Positions 17,595-26,971 of a stretch of DNA of 64,000 bases are shown here, one piece after another. The DNA is from Bacillus sp. T3 (GTDB lineage: Bacteria > Bacillota > Bacilli > Bacillales > Cytobacillaceae). Every line of letters starts with the position of its first letter. Position 1 is the stretch's first letter. The DNA is taken from NCBI RefSeq assembly GCF_033449965.1, contig NZ_CP137761.1, positions 3,782,001 to 3,846,000 of the forward strand, read 5' to 3'. A program made the translations under genes and the position numbers. The notes beneath the pieces were generated by a model. It was given only the letters and a program-made list of their open reading frames with translations. It was not told the origin of the DNA and made no database searches.

Positions 17595-17622
17595 AGAACC
17601 TAGATTGATAGGTTCTTTTTCT
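17595..17622 (+). terminator. Terminator after the AbrB-family gene
   Basis: AGAACCTA / TAGGTTCT stem, loop GATTGA, then TTTTCTT. Confidence 0.75.
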
Positions 17623-17688
17623 TCAAATTTTCTTAACTTGTTACAGTTGGATACTTGGAAAACCAAGAACAAATTGATTACGTATTAT

Positions 17689-18546
17689 TTAAAGCAGATC
17701 CCATTTTCTAAATACCTCTTCCTTTTTCTTTAGGTTATGGAGGTTTTTGGTATAATCCTTCGCATAAACAATTGAAAATAATGTATCAAGAATATATTCA
17801 AATGATATTTGGGAAGAAAAGGTCCCCACTTTTAAAAAGTCATATTCATCATAAGGCACCTCAATTGTTAACTCACACATTTTAGACATCATCGATTCCG
17901 AATTACCAGTTAAAATGATCGTAGGAATTTTCATTGCAGCTAAATATTTAAGTATTTTCAGGTGAAAAATCGAGTGACCAGCATAGCTAATAAAAATAGC
18001 ACAATCCGTTTTGTCCAAGTTTAATGCATTCCATGTTGCTTCCCCATACTCATCAGCAATGATTAAGTGTTTGTTAATTTTAACAAACTTGTTTTGAAAG
18101 CTCCGAGCACGGATCTGAGAGTCCCCACTCCCAAAAAGGTAAATTCTGTTAGCATTTTTGATCATTTCTACTGCTTTATTTAATTGATTCTTATCTAGTT
18201 TCACTAAAGTCTTTCTGATTGTTTCAATTGTCAAATCCGCCATCTTCTTCGCAATGTTGATTGAACTGTCATTTGGTAGAAACGGAAAATTAGGGTCAAC
18301 ATGTGCAAATGCGTGTTTATTACTTTGAATTTCATGGATTAATGTTACTTTGAAATCTCTATAACCTGAGAATCCTAATTTCTGACATAGTCTAATAATT
18401 GCAGAGTGAGAGGTAAATGCGTTTTCTGCAAGCTCTTTAATATACATATTCGGAACATCCTCAAGGTTTATTAATATATAATCAGCAATCCTTATTTCAG
18501 TGTCAGTAAAGTTTTGCTTTTGTTCAAGCTTCTTTAATAAAGTCAT
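17689..18546 (-). CDS. RpiR-family transcriptional regulator (HTH plus SIS domain)
   Basis: 285 aa from ATG at 18546 (MTLLKKLEQKQNFTDTEIRI), with GGAGGAGAG two bases upstream. The N-terminal HTH_6 domain (AFTSHSAIIRLCQKLGFSGYRDFK, residues about 35-60; quoted as SAIIRLCQKLGFSGY) precedes a SIS sugar-phosphate-binding domain (RIYLFGSGDSQIRA, FISYAGHS, IPTIILTGN). Such proteins respond to phosphorylated sugars. It is divergent from two Gfo/Idh/MocA oxidoreductases, which are the probable targets. Confidence 0.88.
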   Translation of the reverse strand: MTLLKKLEQKQNFTDTEIRIADYILINLEDVPNMYIKELAENAFTSHSAIIRLCQKLGFSGYRDFKVTLIHEIQSNKHAFAHVDPNFPFLPNDSSINIAKKMADLTIETIRKTLVKLDKNQLNKAVEMIKNANRIYLFGSGDSQIRARSFQNKFVKINKHLIIADEYGEATWNALNLDKTDCAIFISYAGHSIFHLKILKYLAAMKIPTIILTGNSESMMSKMCELTIEVPYDEYDFLKVGTFSSQISFEYILDTLFSIVYAKDYTKNLHNLKKKEEVFRKWDLL

Positions 18547-18789
18547 GTCTCTCCTCCATATGGATTTACGATAACCACTAAAGTAAATCACTCATAATAC
18601 AAAATGATTATTATTTATGAATAATATACCAAATCGCCCAAATTAACTCTTCTTTAAACATTATGTTCAGCCAAATAACACTCAATTAAACTATTATTGA
18701 AAACGAGATCCTAATTAGTTTAAAAGTGTATCCAACCCTTTTTATCACATCTATAATCAAGCTACCAAAAGTGAATTGGAGGAATATTA

Positions 18790-19857
18790 ATGTTAACAAT
18801 AGGCTATATCGGAAACGGAAAAAGCACCAACCGTTATCACTTACCATTTTCATTAAAAAATGAAAATATTCGTGTGAAAACTATTTATTCACCACGAAAC
18901 AACAGCGCTTGGGAGAAGATACCAGAAGTAAATTATGTTGATGATTTAGAAAAAGTCTGGAAGGACGATGAGATTCAATTAGTCGTCATTTGTACCCCAT
19001 TAGAATACCACTATCATTACGCTAAACTTGCTTTAGATAAGGGAAAGCATGTATTACTCGAAAAGCCATTTACACAGACCTCTGAACAAGCAAAAGAGTT
19101 ATTTGCCTATGCAAAAGAAAAAAATCTATTTATTCAATGTTATCAAAATCGCCGATTTGATTCAGATTTCCTAACAGTACAAAAGGTCATTAATAGTGGA
19201 GTACTAGGTGATATTTTAGAAGTTGAAATGCACTATGATTATTTTAGACCTGAAGTACCAAAGTCTGTGAAATTTTCAAGGGGATTCAGCTATTTATATG
19301 GACACGGATGTCATACGATCGATCAAGTTTTATCTTTCTTTGGTAATCCGAATACTATTACTTATGATGTTAGACAACTTCTTGGAAAAGGACATATGAA
19401 TGACTATTTTGATTTGGACTTCTTTTATGACTCTAAAAAAGTTTCTATTAAATCCAGCTATTTCCGTTTGAAAGAACGTCCTAGCTTTGTCGTATATGGG
19501 AATAGAGGAGTTTTTGTTAAACAGACAAAAGATCGACAAGAAGAACATTTGAAACTATTTTATATGCCGACTAACGAGGATTTCGGTATTGATTTACCAG
19601 AACACTATGGAATTCTAACTTTTGTTGATGAAGCAGGAAACTATCATGAAGAAAAAGTGATGTCAGAAGTTGGTGATTACGGACAAGTTTATGAAGGTGT
19701 TTATCAATCAATTTTAAATGGAAACGAAAAAATTATTAAGGATGAAGAAACGATAAGACAAATGGAGATTTTAGAGGAAGGTATCAATAAAATAGAAAGT
19801 CTACATTCTAATACTACTGACGCATCGTCATCATACATTAAAGAAAGTGAGAACTGA
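18790..19857 (+). CDS. Gfo/Idh/MocA family oxidoreductase (YhhX-like)
   Basis: 355 aa. NAD(P)-binding IGYIGNGKSTNRYHLPF at the N-terminus, the EKP motif (LLEKPFT, about residue 95) and HGCHTIDQVLSFFG, with the active-site His, in the C-terminal domain. The GKST-x-RYHLP and QNRRFDS-x-FL segments match the E. coli YhhX / IolW type of sugar or inositol dehydrogenases. Ribosome binding site TTGGAGG. It is followed by a second family member only 1 nt after its stop codon, so the two are cotranscribed, probably under the divergent RpiR protein. The substrate is unknown. Confidence 0.85.
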   Translation: MLTIGYIGNGKSTNRYHLPFSLKNENIRVKTIYSPRNNSAWEKIPEVNYVDDLEKVWKDDEIQLVVICTPLEYHYHYAKLALDKGKHVLLEKPFTQTSEQAKELFAYAKEKNLFIQCYQNRRFDSDFLTVQKVINSGVLGDILEVEMHYDYFRPEVPKSVKFSRGFSYLYGHGCHTIDQVLSFFGNPNTITYDVRQLLGKGHMNDYFDLDFFYDSKKVSIKSSYFRLKERPSFVVYGNRGVFVKQTKDRQEEHLKLFYMPTNEDFGIDLPEHYGILTFVDEAGNYHEEKVMSEVGDYGQVYEGVYQSILNGNEKIIKDEETIRQMEILEEGINKIESLHSNTTDASSSYIKESEN

Positions 19858-19858
19858 C

Positions 19859-20836
19859 ATGAAACTTGCCATACTAGGTTCTGGTCAGATAGTCACTGAT
19901 TATTTAACGATGGCTGGAGATTTACCAGATACAGACTTAGTCGCCATCTTTGGCACCGAAGAAGCTATACCCACAATGGAAGCAATGTCGCGTAAATACG
20001 GAATTAGAAAAATATACACAGCTTATAGCGAATGCTTAATGGATCAAGAGATTGACACATTGTATATTGGTTTACCTAATCACCTGCATTATTCTTTTAC
20101 AGAAGAAGCCTTATTAAGAGGAAAGAATGTCATTTGTGAAAAACCATTTACTTTAAAACTTTCTGAGTTTACTGAGCTAAGAAACATTGCTAAAAAAAAT
20201 AAGCTCATTTTGCTTGAAGCGATCACGACGCAGTATTTATCAAATTACTTAGCAATTAAAGAATCCGTTAATCATCTAGGAGATTTGAAAATCATTGAAT
20301 GTAATTATTCTCAATATTCATCTCGCTATAATGCTTTCAAAAAAGGTGAAATCTTGCCAGCTTTTAATCCTAAAGCAGGTGGAGGAGCATTAATGGACCT
20401 AAATATATACAATATCCACTTTGTGGTTGGAATTTTAGGAAAGCCTACTTCGGTCACTTATCTTGCAAACGTTGAGAGGGATATTGATACTTCTGGTATT
20501 CTTTTATTAAACTATTCTACCTGTAAAGTAGCATGTATTGGTGCAAAAGACTCGACAGCACCGATACGCACTCTAATTCAAGGCGATAAAGGATCCATTG
20601 TATTAAACGGGCCAGCTAACGTATGTGATTCTTTTGTGTTGAATATGAATGATGAGGACAGCCAAATCATCGATAATAAAATCCATCCCCACAGGATGTA
20701 TGAAGAATTTTGTGAGTTTGCAAGAATGATCAAGGAAAGTGATTACACTAAAGCCGATTATATGTTAGAACAGAGCCAAATTGTGATGGAAATAGTCGAG
20801 AAAGCATTAGTTGATGCAGGAATTAAGTTAGGTTAA
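19859..20836 (+). CDS. Gfo/Idh/MocA family oxidoreductase
   Basis: 325 aa from ATG at 19859 (MKLAILGSGQIVTDYL), the start nearest the upstream stop codon; an in-frame start 12 nt earlier overlaps the previous gene. Rossmann ILGSGQI, EKPF (VICEKPFTLK) and GGGALMDLNIYNIHFVVG identify the family. It is only distantly like its neighbour, so the pair is not a recent duplication and may perform successive steps or form a hetero-oligomer (inference). No transporter or kinase accompanies the pair. Confidence 0.85.
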   Translation: MKLAILGSGQIVTDYLTMAGDLPDTDLVAIFGTEEAIPTMEAMSRKYGIRKIYTAYSECLMDQEIDTLYIGLPNHLHYSFTEEALLRGKNVICEKPFTLKLSEFTELRNIAKKNKLILLEAITTQYLSNYLAIKESVNHLGDLKIIECNYSQYSSRYNAFKKGEILPAFNPKAGGGALMDLNIYNIHFVVGILGKPTSVTYLANVERDIDTSGILLLNYSTCKVACIGAKDSTAPIRTLIQGDKGSIVLNGPANVCDSFVLNMNDEDSQIIDNKIHPHRMYEEFCEFARMIKESDYTKADYMLEQSQIVMEIVEKALVDAGIKLG

Positions 20837-20948
20837 TTTTTAAAAGCCTAAATTTCTAAAAAATCCACTATAACTTATATCTGATTCCATACAACATCAT
20901 GATTCCTGAAACTGGGCTTGCATACTTAATAAATTTAAAGATACGCAA

Positions 20949-20981
20949 AAGGCACATCTCCAAAGAATGGAAATGTGCCTT
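20949..20981 (-). terminator. Terminator after tRNA-Val
   Basis: AAGGCACAT / ATGTGCCTT 9-bp stem with a further partial pairing inside; TTTTGC tail on the minus strand. Confidence 0.7.
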
Positions 20982-20998
20982 AAAGCCTGTCAAATTAA

Positions 20999-21070
20999 TG
21001 ATCTGGGTGGGGATTGAACCCACGACCCCCACGCTGTCAACGTGGTGCTCTCCCGCTGAGCTACCAAATC
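20999..21070 (-). tRNA. tRNA-Val (anticodon GAC)
   Basis: 72 nt. Acceptor GATTTGG pairs with CCAGATC; D arm GCTC...GAGC; anticodon stem CCACG/CGTGG with loop TTGACAG, giving anticodon GAC; T arm GTGGG/CCCAC with TTCAATC loop. The discriminator A is followed by TTAA, so CCA is not encoded. It is a single gene with its own promoter and terminator. Confidence 0.95.
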
Positions 21071-21110
21071 GTATGTAATATTTTGTACACATCAAAACGG
21101 TACATTTCTA

Positions 21111-21138
21111 ATTATATTCATATAAAAAAATATGTCAA
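21111..21138 (-). promoter_or_regulatory. Promoter of tRNA-Val
   Basis: On the minus strand TTGACA (21133-21138), 16-nt spacer, TATAAT (21111-21116); about 40 nt from the tRNA 5' end. Confidence 0.75.
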
Positions 21139-21256
21139 CCTTTTTTGGAATAGGTGACCATAAAATAGAAATAGGGCATTCGATTCTTCAACTTGTTGTG
21201 ATGATTGTGGTAAAATTTTGCCAAAGCATAAGTCCTTCAAGAAAGGAGTTATTACG

Positions 21257-21985
21257 TTGGATTATCCACGAGGTACCGTACAGGATTACACCATTTACAG
21301 TAAAAAGCTGGCAGAGAATGTGGACTTTCTTGTTTACTTGCCCCCCTCCTTCTCCCATCTTTATAAATATCATGTATTAATTGCTCAGGACGGTGCAGAC
21401 TATTTTCAGCTTGGAAGAATTGGGAAGTTTGCCGATGAACTGTTGGCGCGCAAGGAAATTGAACGCTTGATCATTGTGGGTCTTCCCTATAAAAACGGGC
21501 GTGATCGCCTTGAGAAATACCATCCAGATGGTGAAAAATCTGAGTCCTATCTTCAATTTTTAGTACACGAGCTTGTACCTTTTTTGGATAAGGAATTTCC
21601 AACTTACCAAATGGGCATGGGCAGAGCTTTAATTGGCGATTCGTTAGCAGGATATGTATCGTTTCGGGCTGCCCTTCAATTTCCGCACACATTTGGGAAG
21701 GTGGCGCTTCAGTCCCCATATGTGACTGAAGATATTCTCGCTTCCTTGCATTCATTTCAACAGCCCCATTTACTTGAAATTTACCATGTTGTCGGCAAAG
21801 CTGAGCTATCCGTCAAAACAACAAAGGGCAAGCTGGAGAACTTTATTGGGCCTAATAGAATTTTGGCTAAAGTGCTTAAAGAAAAAGGATTTTCCTATTC
21901 CTATCACGAATTTGATGGAGACCACACTTGGACGTATTGGCAGCCAGATCTCGAGCATGCCTTGAAGTTCTTGTTTGGAAGATAA
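21257..21985 (+). CDS. yjcH: Putative esterase, YjcH type
   Basis: 242 aa from TTG at 21257, chosen for GAAAGGAG eight bases upstream; the frame is open back to 21218. Esterase-D-like alpha/beta hydrolase: IGDSLAGYVSF supplies the nucleophile serine, HTWTYW near the end the histidine (FDGDHTW). Synteny with yjcG, yjcF and yjcD downstream matches B. subtilis as I recall it. The substrate is unknown; a relation to siderophore or acyl esterases is possible. Confidence 0.82.
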   Translation: MDYPRGTVQDYTIYSKKLAENVDFLVYLPPSFSHLYKYHVLIAQDGADYFQLGRIGKFADELLARKEIERLIIVGLPYKNGRDRLEKYHPDGEKSESYLQFLVHELVPFLDKEFPTYQMGMGRALIGDSLAGYVSFRAALQFPHTFGKVALQSPYVTEDILASLHSFQQPHLLEIYHVVGKAELSVKTTKGKLENFIGPNRILAKVLKEKGFSYSYHEFDGDHTWTYWQPDLEHALKFLFGR

Positions 21986-22140
21986 TCCATTGCCATTAGG
22001 ACATTGTCGGAAAAGGGTTTCATTTTTACTTTTGGTATAATAAACTTCATCTACTCGTAATATTGCAGCCTTGAGGTATGCAAGCTTAACAGACATGCTG
22101 CTTTATTTTTCCAAAAATGAACGATCCGGGAGGTAATGTT

Positions 22141-22653
22141 ATGAAATTTGGTGTTGCTATTTTCCCATCAAAAAAACTGCAGGATTTAGCGAATTCTTAC
22201 CGGAAACGGTATGATCCACATTATGCATTAATTTCTCCACATTTAACGTTGAAGGGGCCTTTTGAGGCGTCAGACGCTCAGATGAAGGACATTACGGTCA
22301 GATTGGCACAGATTGCAAGTAACAGTAAGCCGTTTTCGCTCCAGGTGTTAAAGGTAAGTTCATTTAAGCCTGTTAATAATGTGATTTATTTTAAAATTAA
22401 TCCGACTGAAGAACTCCTCCAGCTACATCAACAGCTCCATACTGATTTGATTGGCGATAAGCCAGAATTTAGCTTTGTGCCGCATATTACGATTGGGCAA
22501 GAGCTCTCGGATGATGAGCACTCCGATGTTTACGGTTCAATGCGGATGATGAAGATGGAGCACGAGGAGATGGTCGACCGCTTCCATTTACTATATCAGC
22601 TTGAAAATGAGTCTTGGACTGTCTATGAAACATTTCGTTTTGGAAAGGAATAA
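22141..22653 (+). CDS. yjcG: 2H phosphoesterase superfamily protein YjcG
   Basis: 170 aa from ATG at 22141, with GGGAGGT six bases upstream. Two HxT motifs, HLTLKGPF (about residue 36) and HITIGQ (about residue 117), define the 2H fold (LigT/cyclic phosphodiesterase-like), which acts on 2',5' or 2',3'-cyclic phosphate bonds in RNA or nucleotides. The length agrees with B. subtilis YjcG. Its end lies 5 nt before the yjcF start, so the two are translationally close. Confidence 0.88.
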   Translation: MKFGVAIFPSKKLQDLANSYRKRYDPHYALISPHLTLKGPFEASDAQMKDITVRLAQIASNSKPFSLQVLKVSSFKPVNNVIYFKINPTEELLQLHQQLHTDLIGDKPEFSFVPHITIGQELSDDEHSDVYGSMRMMKMEHEEMVDRFHLLYQLENESWTVYETFRFGKE

Positions 22654-22657
22654 AGAA

Positions 22658-23082
22658 ATGCACACGAAAATTGTCAGCAACGAACAGGAATTACAGGATG
22701 CCTATTATGTGCGGAAAACAGTCTTTGTTGAGGAACAAAACGTTCCAGTCGAGGAGGAAATTGATGAACACGAAGGAAGTGCGACGCATTTCGTTCTATA
22801 TGAAGGTGGTGAGCCGGTTCGGCAGGTCGCTTCCGCGTGCTAGATGGAATCGGGAAGGTCGAACGCATTTGTGTCTTAATGGACTATCGCGGGACTGGTG
22901 CAGGTAATGAGGTAATGAACGCAATCGAACAGCATGCTAAAGGGCTTGGGCTTACGAGTCTGAAGCTGAATGCGCAAACGCAAGCGATTCCTTTTTATAG
23001 CAAATTAGGGTATGAGGTTGTGTCCGAGGAATTTCTTGATGCAGGAATTCCGCATAAGACGATGAAGAAAATAGTGGAGTAA
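22658..23082 (+). CDS. yjcF: GNAT family N-acetyltransferase YjcF (frameshifted)
   Basis: About 141 aa after repair. ATG at 22658 follows the AAAGGAA at the end of yjcG. The N-terminal part has KTVFVEEQNVP and DEHEGSATHFVLYEGGEP; the C-terminal part has VERICVLMDYRGTGAG, the acetyl-CoA loop, and FYSKLGYEVVSEEFLDAGIPH, typical of this GNAT group. The frame is lost at about 22822 in GGTTCGGCAGG; one more G gives PVRAGRFRVLDGIGKVER, which joins the halves. A terminator follows. Confidence 0.85.
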
Positions 23083-23086
23083 TTAG

Positions 23087-23124
23087 AACATGCATGGTAG
23101 CTGAGAAGCACATGCATGTTTTTT
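23087..23124 (+). terminator. Terminator after yjcF
   Basis: AACATGCATG / CATGCATGTT stem followed by TTTTGTTTG. Confidence 0.75.
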
Positions 23125-23311
23125 GTTTGCCAACTTTTCTTTCTTTAGCTTGGTTGGAAATTTTGTTATGATTAGCTTTGTATTGCTTTTGGTGTTGTAT
23201 TCAACTGGGGACGTAATTATGCTTGTCATTCAATATTGGTGAAGAGTTGGAGATACCACATCAAATAGACAGGCGTCCATATAAGTTATAGCGACCTTGT
23301 TGATACGAAGT

Positions 23312-23503
23312 CGTGCATATCAGCTTCGAAACGTGCATATCTCGATTTTTATATGCATATCGAGGTTAAACGTGCATATGTCCAAAAAAGTCGTGCATAT
23401 ATTTTAAAAGTTGTTTCATAAATTTTTTCAAGTCGTTCATATATTTTTTCAATTGAATCATATCCGCTTCCAAACGTGCATATATGACACTACTCGTGCA
23501 TTT
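23312..23503. repeat. Intergenic array of CGTGCATAT units, 20-21 nt period
   Basis: Ten units, five of them exact CGTGCATAT and one CGTGCATTT, others degenerate (TATGCATAT, CGTTCATAT, GAATCATAT). The CAT of successive units lies at 23316, 23336, 23356, 23375, 23396, 23417, 23438, 23459, 23479 and 23499. Spacers are unrelated AT-rich sequence. It fills the gap between yjcF and yjcD (23125-23758), which has no gene. Confidence 0.75.
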
Positions 23504-23758
23504 ATTTTGTAGAAAAGTCATTATTTTATTAAGAAATTAAGATATTTTCTAAAAACAGCATGCTTTCTGCTAAAAATAACTAAAATTATGTTAAATAATG
23601 AGTAGAATTTAGTATTTTTCCGAAACGGGAAACCGTTCAACGACATAAATTCTCAAACGTAACTGCTCTAATTGAAATATTTTTCAATTAGAGGCTACCT
23701 AAACCAAACCAGTAGCAATAGCACCTCCCTATAATCTAGTAAAAAGAGGAATCCTCCA

Positions 23759-26065
23759 ATGAAAACTGCAATATTCCATGATGATAAAATCCATTTAAAT
23801 AAATTGAACCGTGAAGAATACCAGAGAATCTATGAAGCTGGAAAAGAGGTGAACTGGCTTGCCCGAGCTGCGGCGATCAGATGCGGCTTTATTTGGGCAT
23901 TACGCGGGAACCCCATTTCTTCCATGTTCATCCTAGTTCCGGCCAATGTACAGATTTACCAGAACCCAATCAGGAAGCCCCCGCTCCTACAGAGGAAACA
24001 AGCTATATCGAACGAAACGGCTTTCGGGTTCCGGTTTCGCGTTCGATTCAATCAACCCAAACTGCAACCGTAACTCGCGAAACTGTGAAAAAGCTGGCCC
24101 GTCCATTGAAGGTGACAAAAACGTTTGTTGCCACACCTGCATTCACACTTGAACAGCATGACCATTCCTATTTAGCTGAACTTGCGCGTCATGGGTTTAC
24201 ACTTGATAAAAGCCAGGCAGAGGCTGTTTCTGATACAGAAGGTCCACTACTTGTTCTTGCCAGAAGCCGGAAGTGGGAAAACGCGTGTGTTAACGGCACG
24301 AACCGCATTTATGCTCGTTGAAAAACAGATTCAGCCGAACTCAATTATGCTCGTGACATTTACCGCCAAGGCGGCGGCGGAGATGAAAGAACGATTGACT
24401 CGGTATCCGAGCTTGTCTGCAAGAAGTGTGAATCAGCTTGTGACAGGTACTTTTCACAGCATTTTTTACCGGATTCTCTCCTTTCATGCTCGTGAAAAAT
24501 GGGATTCTCGCAATCTATTGAAAAAGGATTGGCAGAAGGAGCAAATTCTTAAGGAAGCAGGTCGTGAGCTAGAGCTGGATGAGAAAGAGTTTTCCTATGA
24601 TCTTGCTCTTCAAAAGATCAGCTATTGGAAAAACAATCTTGAGTGGCCAGATACGGTTAAACCAGCCGATGCCTGGGAGGAAAAGGTCGCCATTTTGTAT
24701 AAGCATTACGAGCAAAGCCTGCGAAACAATCATTTGTTTGATTTTGATGATATGTTAATTGGATGCTATCAGCTGTTTAAGGATGACCCTGCTCTTCTTG
24801 AAAACTATCAAACTCGGTTTCAGTATTTTTTAATTGATGAGTTTCAGGATATTAATAAAGTGCAATATGAGCTAATCAAGCTGCTTTCGGCAAGATCGAA
24901 AAATGTTTGTGCCGTCGGTGACGATGATCAGTCGATTTACGCATTCCGTGGCAGCGATCCATCTTATCTATTGGAATTTGAATACGATTTTCCAACTGCG
25001 CGAATGGTCGTGTTGGATCAGAATTATCGCTCTAGTCACGAAATCGTCTCGGTTGCGAATCAAATTATTAGCCAAAATAAACGGCGCCGTGCGAAAACGA
25101 TGAATGCACAATACGCTCACTCAGAGGCGCCTGTCTGCTTCTACCCGTACGATGAAGAGGAAGAAGCGACGATGATACTGACAGACATTCTTGAAAAAAT
25201 CGGCCAAGGTAAACGTCCAAGCGATTTTGCGATCTTGTTCCGAACAAATACCGGAAGCCGAGCTTGCTTTGAACGCCTTGTCCATTCAAGTATTCCGTTT
25301 AAAATTGACCAGGATATCGAGTCCTTTTATGAACGTTTTATTGTCAAAGGAATGTTGGCGTTCTTGCAATTAAGCATTAATGAAGATGATCAAAATGCGA
25401 TTAAAACCATTCTTCCTGCTCTCTTTATCAAGCAATCTGTACTTCAGGATATAAAGGCAGAAAGCATTCTCCAGGATTGCACGCTGCTCGAAGCGTTGGC
25501 AAAAATCAAAACATCTTATGCCTTTCAAACTAGGAAACTAAAAAAGCTTGTTCCGATTTTGCGCGGTTTGTCCTCGATGGCACCTGCTGTTGCAATTGAA
25601 ATGGTGGAAAAAGAGCTGGGCTTTGCGGATTTTGTGAAAAAGCGTGGCAATGAAGGGAATATGCTCGATAAAGGCTCTGATGATGTCCGTGATTTAAAGG
25701 TTGCTGCGAAGAACTTTACCAATATCCGTGACTTTCTTGAACACACCGATCACATGAAGGCAATGAATATCGAAATGAAGCGGATTTCTAAATCGGCCCA
25801 AGATGCAGTTACTTTAAGCACGATTCACCGCTCAAAAGGTTTAGAATACAATACAGTTTATGTACTAGGGAATGTGGATGGAACGATACCACACGATTAT
25901 TCGCTTGAATCGCTGCGCGGTGGAGATGCATCTCCATTAGAGGAAGAACGCAGATTGCTATATGTTGCAGTTACGAGGGCGATGGAGCTGCTTTATCTAT
26001 CGGTACCCCAGCGGTTTCGTGGCAAAAAGGCGAATTCTTCTCGATTTTTAATTTCTTGGAAATAA
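23759..26065 (+). CDS. yjcD: UvrD/PcrA-type DNA helicase YjcD (two frameshifts)
   Basis: About 768 aa when repaired, near the length of B. subtilis YjcD. An N-terminal extension carries WLCPSCGDQMRLYLG and HPSSGQC, a possible zinc site. The SF1A helicase motifs follow: Walker A GSGKTRVLTART, LVTFTAKAAAEMKERL, DEFQDINKVQYE, GDDDQSIYAFRGSDP, QNYRSSHEIV, STIHRSKGLEY and RRLLYVAVTRAMELLYLS. Breaks occur at about 23866 (TT where TTT restores NWLCPSC) and at 24260-24266 (GCCAGAAGCC where GCCGGAGCC would give the family LAGAGSGKT). The start ATG is preceded by AAGAGGAAT. Confidence 0.85.
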
Positions 26066-26186
26066 GGGGTAGTCTCCTGGCATGTTTCACTGTGGTGTTT
26101 CCATTTTGTAAGAAATGGAATTCCGAGGTGATGGCTATGGAGGCTACCCTTCTGCTTATCTTGATTTGTTATGAAGTGGCCATTGG

Positions 26187-26441
26187 TTATTTTTTATTGA
26201 TCATTTTTGAAATGGAGTTGAAGTCTAGCTGTTTGCCGTCTTTAACGATGGATTGAACAATTTTGTCTTCCATTTCCTTTGAAACTGGCTTGCCGGCAAT
26301 TTGCGATACCTTGCGGATGACACCTCTTACTGTTTTTTCATCTTTAAAGTTTGCATTTTGTAATGAATTCGCTAAAGCGAAAATATCCTGCATATTCACG
26401 CCAGTTTTCTTTTCAACATTTTTAAAGAACCCGTTATCCAT
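26187..26441 (-). CDS. spoVIF: Stage VI sporulation protein F (SpoVIF)
   Basis: 84 aa, MDNGFFKNVEKKTGVNMQD start, matching the small SpoVIF/YjcC family that contributes to spore coat assembly late in sporulation in the mother cell. Ribosome binding site AAGGAGGCG. It is next to yjcD, as in B. subtilis. No cysteine, no membrane segment; helical by composition. Confidence 0.85.
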   Translation of the reverse strand: MDNGFFKNVEKKTGVNMQDIFALANSLQNANFKDEKTVRGVIRKVSQIAGKPVSKEMEDKIVQSIVKDGKQLDFNSISKMINKK

Positions 26442-26562
26442 AGTGGTAAATCACGCCTCCTTCTTTAACTTCTTTATCTTATGAAAAAAAGACAGGATTG
26501 GTGAATGGGTTATGTCATCGTTGTGCTAAACGCTTCGCTTCTTTATTTTACAATAAGAAAGA

Positions 26563-26587
26563 GGCTGACCTACTATATAGGTTAGCC
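26563..26587 (-). terminator. Terminator after the yjcZ-like gene
   Basis: GGCTGACCTA / TAGGTTAGCC stem (one G-U), loop CTATA, then TCTTTCTTATT on the minus strand. Confidence 0.55.
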
Positions 26588-26686
26588 GCAACGAGTTCTT
26601 TGTGATAATAAGAACAATTAGATGCATCACCGATATAGTAGACAACCTCTTCATGTTTGTTCGTTATTGTTATTACCTTGCTATTA

Positions 26687-26821
26687 TTAGTTGTAGAAGC
26701 TTGCGCCAACAATAATTAACAAGATGAACAATACGACGATTAGTACGAATGTTGAACCGCCGTAGCCGTAGCCGCCGCCATAACCATAACCGCCGCAACC
26801 GTAACCGTAACCAAAGCCCAT
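26687..26821 (-). CDS. yjcZ: YjcZ-family sporulation protein, 44 aa
   Basis: Small gene not long enough for ordinary ORF cut-offs. The first 22 residues are a Gly-Tyr repeat (MGFGYGYGCGGYGYGGGYGY) with one Cys; then a single hydrophobic helix STFVLIVVLFILLIIVGASF. This is the YjcZ/YhcO-like layout of small spore-associated proteins. A GTGAGGTGA site precedes the ATG. It lies between spoVIF and the spoVA-type operon, consistent with late sporulation expression. Confidence 0.85.
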   Translation of the reverse strand: MGFGYGYGCGGYGYGGGYGYGGSTFVLIVVLFILLIIVGASFYN

Positions 26822-26971
26822 AGATTGTCACCTCACTTTTTCTTTGCTCAATATAACATATGTAAAAGTAAAGAAAGTGTTATAGGCGAGGCCAAAAAAT
26901 TAATTGGCACTTAAGAATTAGTGAGGACCATTATGGTTACATAGCATTTAACTCGGCTTCACTCATGACGA

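Noticed and set aside
20868..21095. 75-aa ORF on the minus strand
   Set aside because: It runs through the tRNA-Val gene and its terminator and has no ribosome binding site.
20837..21256. Integrated element or prophage remnant at tRNA-Val
   Set aside because: No integrase, no duplicated tRNA end, no phage genes in the window.
21471..21755. Antisense ORFs over yjcH, fabF, clpB and other genes
   Set aside because: They are opposite to proteins with clear family motifs and have no start signals.
26066..26150. Long-range inverted repeat GGGTAGTCTCC / GGAGGCTACCC after yjcD
   Set aside because: Arms are 60 nt apart with a mismatch and lack a T tract; it may be chance or a weak terminator.
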